DNA from: Triparma columacea
Taxonomy: Eukaryota > Sar > Bolidophyceae > Parmales > Triparmaceae
Length of the DNA: 41,506 nt
Assembly: GCA_030267965.1 (NCBI GenBank)
Contig: BRYA01000143.1
Location: forward strand, 16,744 to 58,249
Direction of reading: 5' to 3'
Position 1 is the first letter of the stretch, and each line of letters starts with the position of its first letter. The position numbers and the translations under genes are program-made. Below are positions 38,420 through 41,506 of this stretch, in pieces. The notes under the pieces were generated by a model that saw only the letters and a program-made list of their open reading frames with translations, searched no databases and was not told where the DNA came from.

Positions 38420-39730
38420 TCAACTCTCACTAGATGTCGCAACATCTTTGTGCCTACAAGAAATGTGCATCTTGACCTTACGTTTTTCCTTTGCCTTATA
38501 ATCGCATCCCTCAACAGTGCAATCATGCCAAGTAACCCCGATATCATGCGCGTAAGCCAGGTGCATCTTAACGTTCCCCCTCTGCTTCGCCTTATACTCG
38601 CATCCTTCCTGCGTGCATTTATGCCACACAACCCCGATATCGTGAACGTCTGAAAGGTGGGTCTTCACGCTGCTTCTACACTTGGCCTTGTACTCGCACC
38701 CTTCCTGCGGGCACGGAAGCCAGGTTACGCCGATGTCGTGGACGTGGGCGAGGTGGATCTTGACGCTGCTTGTGAACTTGGCCTTGTATGCGCACCCCTC
38801 TTGCGGGCATGTGTGCCAGGTTACACCGATATCGTGAACGACGGCAAGGTGCTTCGTGATGGCGCTTCTCTGCTTACCCTTATATTCACACCCCTCTTGC
38901 GGGCATGAGTGCCAAGTTACGCCGATATTGTGAATATCTGCGAGGTGGGTCTTGATATTGCCTCTCATCTTCGCCTTATATTCACAGCCCTCAATTGTGC
39001 ATGGATGCCACTTAACGCCAATATCGTGGATATTAGCAAGGTGCTGCCTAACGCTGCCTCTATCCTTCGCTTTGTATTCACACCCCTCTTGCGGGCATGA
39101 ATGCCAGGTTACGCCAATGTCGTGGATAATAGCAAGGTGCCTCTTGAGGTGGGAGTTCTTCCTCGCCTTAAATTCACACCCTTCTTGAGGGCATGGATGC
39201 CACGTTACGCCAATATCGTGCTTATCTGCAAGGTGCTGCTTGACGTCGCTTTTATACTTGGCCTTATATTCACACCCATCTTGGGGGCATGGATGCCAGG
39301 TTACACCAATATCGTGAACAACAGCAAGGTGCTTCTTGATTGCGCCTCTCTTCTTCGCCTTATATGCACACCCTTTTTGCGGGCATGTGTACCACGTTAC
39401 GCCGATATTGTGGACATGAGCAAGGTGGGTCTTGATATTGCCTCTCATCTTCGCCTTATATTCACAACCCTCTTGTGGGCATGTATGCCATGTTACGCCA
39501 ATATCGTGAAAGTTAGCAAGGTGCTGCTTGATACTGCCTGTCTGCTTCGTCTTATATTCGCACCCTTCTTGCGGGCATGTATACCATATTGTGCTAATAT
39601 TGTTGGAAGACTGGTTTTCATCAACTGGTTGGCAAACAAGGTCATGCTGTACTGGGAAATTGTTATTAGGCGCAAATCTGTCAATATGCGACCTCAGGTC
39701 TCCACTGGAAACCGTGTGTGGAAACGACAT
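38420..39730 (-). CDS. C2H2 zinc-finger protein with twelve fingers (SGDLxSHIDxFAPN family)
   Basis: One exon, 436 residues. The N-terminus MSFPHTVSSGDLRSHIDRFA shares the tag of the two genes at 9-11 kb, and HDLVCQPVDE matches their HDLLVCQPCDE. Then come twelve fingers in an exact 32-residue (96-bp) period, each C-x4-C-x12-H-x4-H in the frame HDIGVTWHxCPQEGCEYKAKxxxx(I/V)KxHLAxxH. The aromatic sits at C+2 (CEY), and the linker is eight residues. Framework residues are almost invariant, while the positions corresponding to helix -1, +3 and +6 vary from finger to finger. Likely a nuclear DNA-binding protein that could span up to about 36 bp if all fingers bind. It differs from the 9-11 kb copies in C-x4-C instead of C-x2-C. 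Confidence 0.85.
   Translation of the reverse strand: MSFPHTVSSGDLRSHIDRFAPNNNFPVQHDLVCQPVDENQSSNNISTIWYTCPQEGCEYKTKQTGSIKQHLANFHDIGVTWHTCPQEGCEYKAKMRGNIKTHLAHVHNIGVTWYTCPQKGCAYKAKKRGAIKKHLAVVHDIGVTWHPCPQDGCEYKAKYKSDVKQHLADKHDIGVTWHPCPQEGCEFKARKNSHLKRHLAIIHDIGVTWHSCPQEGCEYKAKDRGSVRQHLANIHDIGVKWHPCTIEGCEYKAKMRGNIKTHLADIHNIGVTWHSCPQEGCEYKGKQRSAITKHLAVVHDIGVTWHTCPQEGCAYKAKFTSSVKIHLAHVHDIGVTWLPCPQEGCEYKAKCRSSVKTHLSDVHDIGVVWHKCTQEGCEYKAKQRGNVKMHLAYAHDIGVTWHDCTVEGCDYKAKEKRKVKMHISCRHKDVATSSES
38463..39590. repeat. 96-bp tandem repeat array (finger units)
   Basis: Twelve head-to-tail units of 96 bp encode the fingers. Because the period is a multiple of three and stop-free on the other strand in places, it also creates long spurious antisense frames. 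Confidence 0.9.
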
Positions 39731-39844
39731 CAGCTCGTGTCTTTGTTGCAGCCAATTTCAAGTTCCCCAAAACTGGAGCCAAAATTTCTTTCCAGCAAAA
39801 GAAGCTTGGAGCCTTCCTTTCCTCAGCCTATTCATCTCCTTGCC
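39731..39844. promoter_or_regulatory. 114-bp divergent promoter region
   Basis: This separates the start of the twelve-finger gene (minus) from the start of the presequence-bearing gene (plus). I see no distinct element beyond CCAATTTCAAGTTCCCC, which contains a CCAAT box near 39760. Confidence 0.35.
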
Positions 39845-40495
39845 ATGAGGTCTACCCTCGCATGGACCGTTCTTCTTATAGGTATCCTCCACATAACAAG
39901 TTTCCAATTGTCTCCAAAATGCCTCTCATTATCCATATCATCACACACATCAGTCCCAAATTCCCGACACTTCTCAATAAAATCTCCAATTTCGACTCCT
40001 CTACCCTTCTTACTTCCCTCTCGCACCTTCTCATACCCAATTTATCTCAAATGTACCTCAGATATCCCCTCAACGCCTCCTGATAACTCTCCTCAATCCT
40101 CAGATACATCACCATCCTCTGATACTCCCTCTTTATACATCCCTGGTACATCCCCTACCTCTTCAACACCATCCTCAAAGCAAGAAGAGATGTTTTTATC
40201 CCAGCAGTCTTGGATGCAGAAGTCCAAAGCCCGAAACGTCGCTGCAAAGGAGAAATACTTAGCTGAAGTTGCTTTAGAAGAAGCTGAGGCTGAAGAACGT
40301 CGTTCTAAACGTAGTGAGAATACACCTACGTCATACGGTCCGGGGGAGGACTTGAGTGAAGTTGATGGGGGGGGAGATGGGTGGGAGGGTAGTATGAAGG
40401 ACGATGGGAGTGGACTTGTTGACTTCAACGAGAACAAGGTCGGGAAGATTATTACAGAGGAACAGGGTGGGGAGGGGGGCGGACTTATACTTTGA
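39845..40495 (+). CDS. Predicted plastid-targeted protein of unknown function
   Basis: From ATG 39845 the frame gives 216 residues. The first 20 (MRSTLAWTVLLIGILHITS) form a signal peptide followed by FQLSPK, which resembles the Phe-starting transit peptides of stramenopile plastid proteins, then about 100 Ser/Pro/Thr-rich residues. The likely mature part holds a helical segment (SKARNVAAKEKYLAEVALEE) and an acidic, Gly-rich tail. I recognise no domain. The frame is open further upstream, but only as an antisense reading of the zinc-finger array, so I start it at the Met that gives a signal peptide. Confidence 0.55.
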   Translation: MRSTLAWTVLLIGILHITSFQLSPKCLSLSISSHTSVPNSRHFSIKSPISTPLPFLLPSRTFSYPIYLKCTSDIPSTPPDNSPQSSDTSPSSDTPSLYIPGTSPTSSTPSSKQEEMFLSQQSWMQKSKARNVAAKEKYLAEVALEEAEAEERRSKRSENTPTSYGPGEDLSEVDGGGDGWEGSMKDDGSGLVDFNENKVGKIITEEQGGEGGGLIL

Positions 40496-40894
40496 TTGAT
40501 GGAGGATGACTTTTGAGGAAGGGAGGAAAGGGGTGGAAAATGAGAAGGAAACGAAAGGGACAGGATGGTGGGGTTGAGTGGAAGGCAATAGTCAGGCATT
40601 ACACTTTTGAACGAAAAACAAGAAACACTACTCTACTTCCGCCGTTCTCTCGAACGCATGAAACCGACACACTGGTTACATTTCGGTGCCTTCCCCTTGA
40701 GTTTTTTCGGTAAATTAAACACGTTTTGGCACATGTTGTGCAGTAAAAATAAAAAGCTCTTAGAGTTTCCCTAAATAAGTTTGAAGCCGTCCTAATTTTC
40801 TTAACCTACTTAACCTAAATGAGTGACAAACCGGGCAACACTGTTGTAAAAGCAACAAAGCCAGTTCGTTTCAATAATGAGCCGCAATGCACTC
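40496..40894. other. Convergent 3' region without a gene
   Basis: About 400 bp between two convergent stops. Purine-rich to 40570, then AT-rich with AAAAATAAAAAG near 40745 (possible poly(A) signal region). The short frames here look accidental. Confidence 0.5.
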
Positions 40895-41425
40895 TTAAAG
40901 GACGTTGTTCAAGATGGCAGCACCAGCTGCAGCCATCGCCAATCCAGAAATGGCGGTGGTGGCGCCTCCGCCACTTAAAGCATCACAAGAAGTTTCGATA
41001 GTATCCCAAGGGCATGCATCGCCACAACCCTGGTTCATATAAGTGGTCACACCGTCACACGCAGCAGCGACGCCGTTGTCGGTGCAACAGGAATCAACGG
41101 TTTCCGTAGTCCCAATAGCTGCGACGCACAACAACGCAGTCGAGTACTTGTAATCGCAGCTGCTGCTGTCGCACATGCCAGAAAAGGCCTTGAACGTGTC
41201 AGCAGTCGCCTTATCGACCGGGTCGCCGGTACCATCACAGGTGGAGATAGCGGATGCAACACTAGTACAGTAGTTTTCAGAGTACGTAGAGGGATCCAAT
41301 GGATTACTTGGCACGCCCCAAGAAGCGGTAGCCGCTGCCGCTTTCGAGCAGTCAGCAGTCTGGGCCCCGGCAAGGGAAGCGAAGGAGGAGGAGATCAAGA
41401 GGGTGCTAATGCTTGCAAACTTCAT
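40895..41425 (-). CDS. Small secreted Cys-rich protein, probably GPI-anchored
   Basis: 176 residues. A clear signal peptide (MKFASISTLLISSSFASLAG, cleavage probably after AGA/AGAQ) precedes an extracellular domain of about 125 residues with roughly fourteen Cys, including a CC pair and C-x3-C patterns, Thr/Ser/Ala-rich and acidic. The C-terminus ends in small residues (SGGG) followed by a hydrophobic tail to the last residue, which is the pattern of a GPI attachment signal. I recognise no named family; superficial likeness to oomycete elicitin-type Cys-rich domains is too weak to use. Probably at the cell surface. Confidence 0.7.
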   Translation of the reverse strand: MKFASISTLLISSSFASLAGAQTADCSKAAAATASWGVPSNPLDPSTYSENYCTSVASAISTCDGTGDPVDKATADTFKAFSGMCDSSSCDYKYSTALLCVAAIGTTETVDSCCTDNGVAAACDGVTTYMNQGCGDACPWDTIETSCDALSGGGATTAISGLAMAAAGAAILNNVL

Positions 41426-41506
41426 GGATACTTGTCTGTGCGGAGCGGTTAAGGTTAAGAGTTAGATATTTCGGAGCGTATGTTACGTAGGTGGCATCAT
41501 TAAATC

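Noticed and set aside
39101..39844. Long + strand frame running antisense through the twelve-finger array into the 39845 gene
   Set aside because: The 96-bp period is a multiple of three, so a stop-free antisense frame is expected. The repeat content is only the complement of the fingers. I keep the part from ATG 39845, where a signal peptide begins.

Overview
The window is nuclear DNA of a eukaryote, most likely a photosynthetic stramenopile (ochrophyte). Genes are interrupted by short GT-AG introns (about 70-250 bp, 11 of the 18 I could place begin GTGAG) and intergenic gaps are tiny. Three proteins begin with a signal peptide followed by a Ser/Pro-rich stretch, two of them with Phe near the presumed cleavage point (TPF, TSF), which recalls the bipartite plastid presequence of algae with secondary plastids. 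DNMT5, a motile-cilium gene (DRC7) and an expanded family of multi-pass membrane proteins also fit a small flagellate-capable ochrophyte such as a bolidophyte/Parmales relative. That lineage call is an inference.

Layout. 1-5.4 kb: end of an unknown + gene, a GT64 (EXT-like) glycosyltransferase (-), a large membrane protein with an internally duplicated module (-), and a plastid-type 2Fe-2S ferredoxin-like gene (+). 5.4-8.9 kb: two convergent members of one membrane-protein family, bracketed by a ~150 bp direct repeat. 8.9-11.1 kb: tandemly duplicated C2H2 zinc-finger genes, the second frameshifted. 11.3-12.2 kb: an RsmJ-like rRNA methyltransferase with a probable presequence. 12.3-20.4 kb: DNMT5, rebuilt from five exons (2515 aa). 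20.4-24.8 kb: a JMJD4-type JmjC hydroxylase (+) and DRC7 (-). 25.3-28.3 kb: a metallo-beta-lactamase/cyclic-nucleotide-binding protein (+). 28.5-29.4 kb: AP-2 sigma, rebuilt from four exons to exactly 142 aa. 29.5-31.6 kb: an SDR fused to two VOC/glyoxalase domains (-). 31.65-36.1 kb: a class I-like PI 3-kinase that the exon phases join to an N-terminal cyclic-nucleotide-binding domain and a GAF domain (-). 36.5-37.7 kb: phosphomannose isomerase (-). 38.4-39.7 kb: a 12-finger C2H2 protein of the same family as the 9-11 kb pair (-). 39.8-41.4 kb: a probable plastid-targeted protein (+) and a Cys-rich secreted, probably GPI-anchored protein (-).

The best candidate for something undescribed is the cNMP-binding/GAF/PI3K fusion. 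It would couple a cyclic nucleotide directly to PIP3 production, and it lies 3.4 kb from a protein with the architecture of Dictyostelium metallo-beta-lactamase-type cyclic nucleotide phosphodiesterases. Second is the zinc-finger family: a fixed N-terminal tag, near-invariant finger framework and linkers, and variation concentrated at the positions expected to read DNA. Many models here are my own joins, made by matching splice consensus, reading phase and family alignment; exon coordinates are given in each entry.
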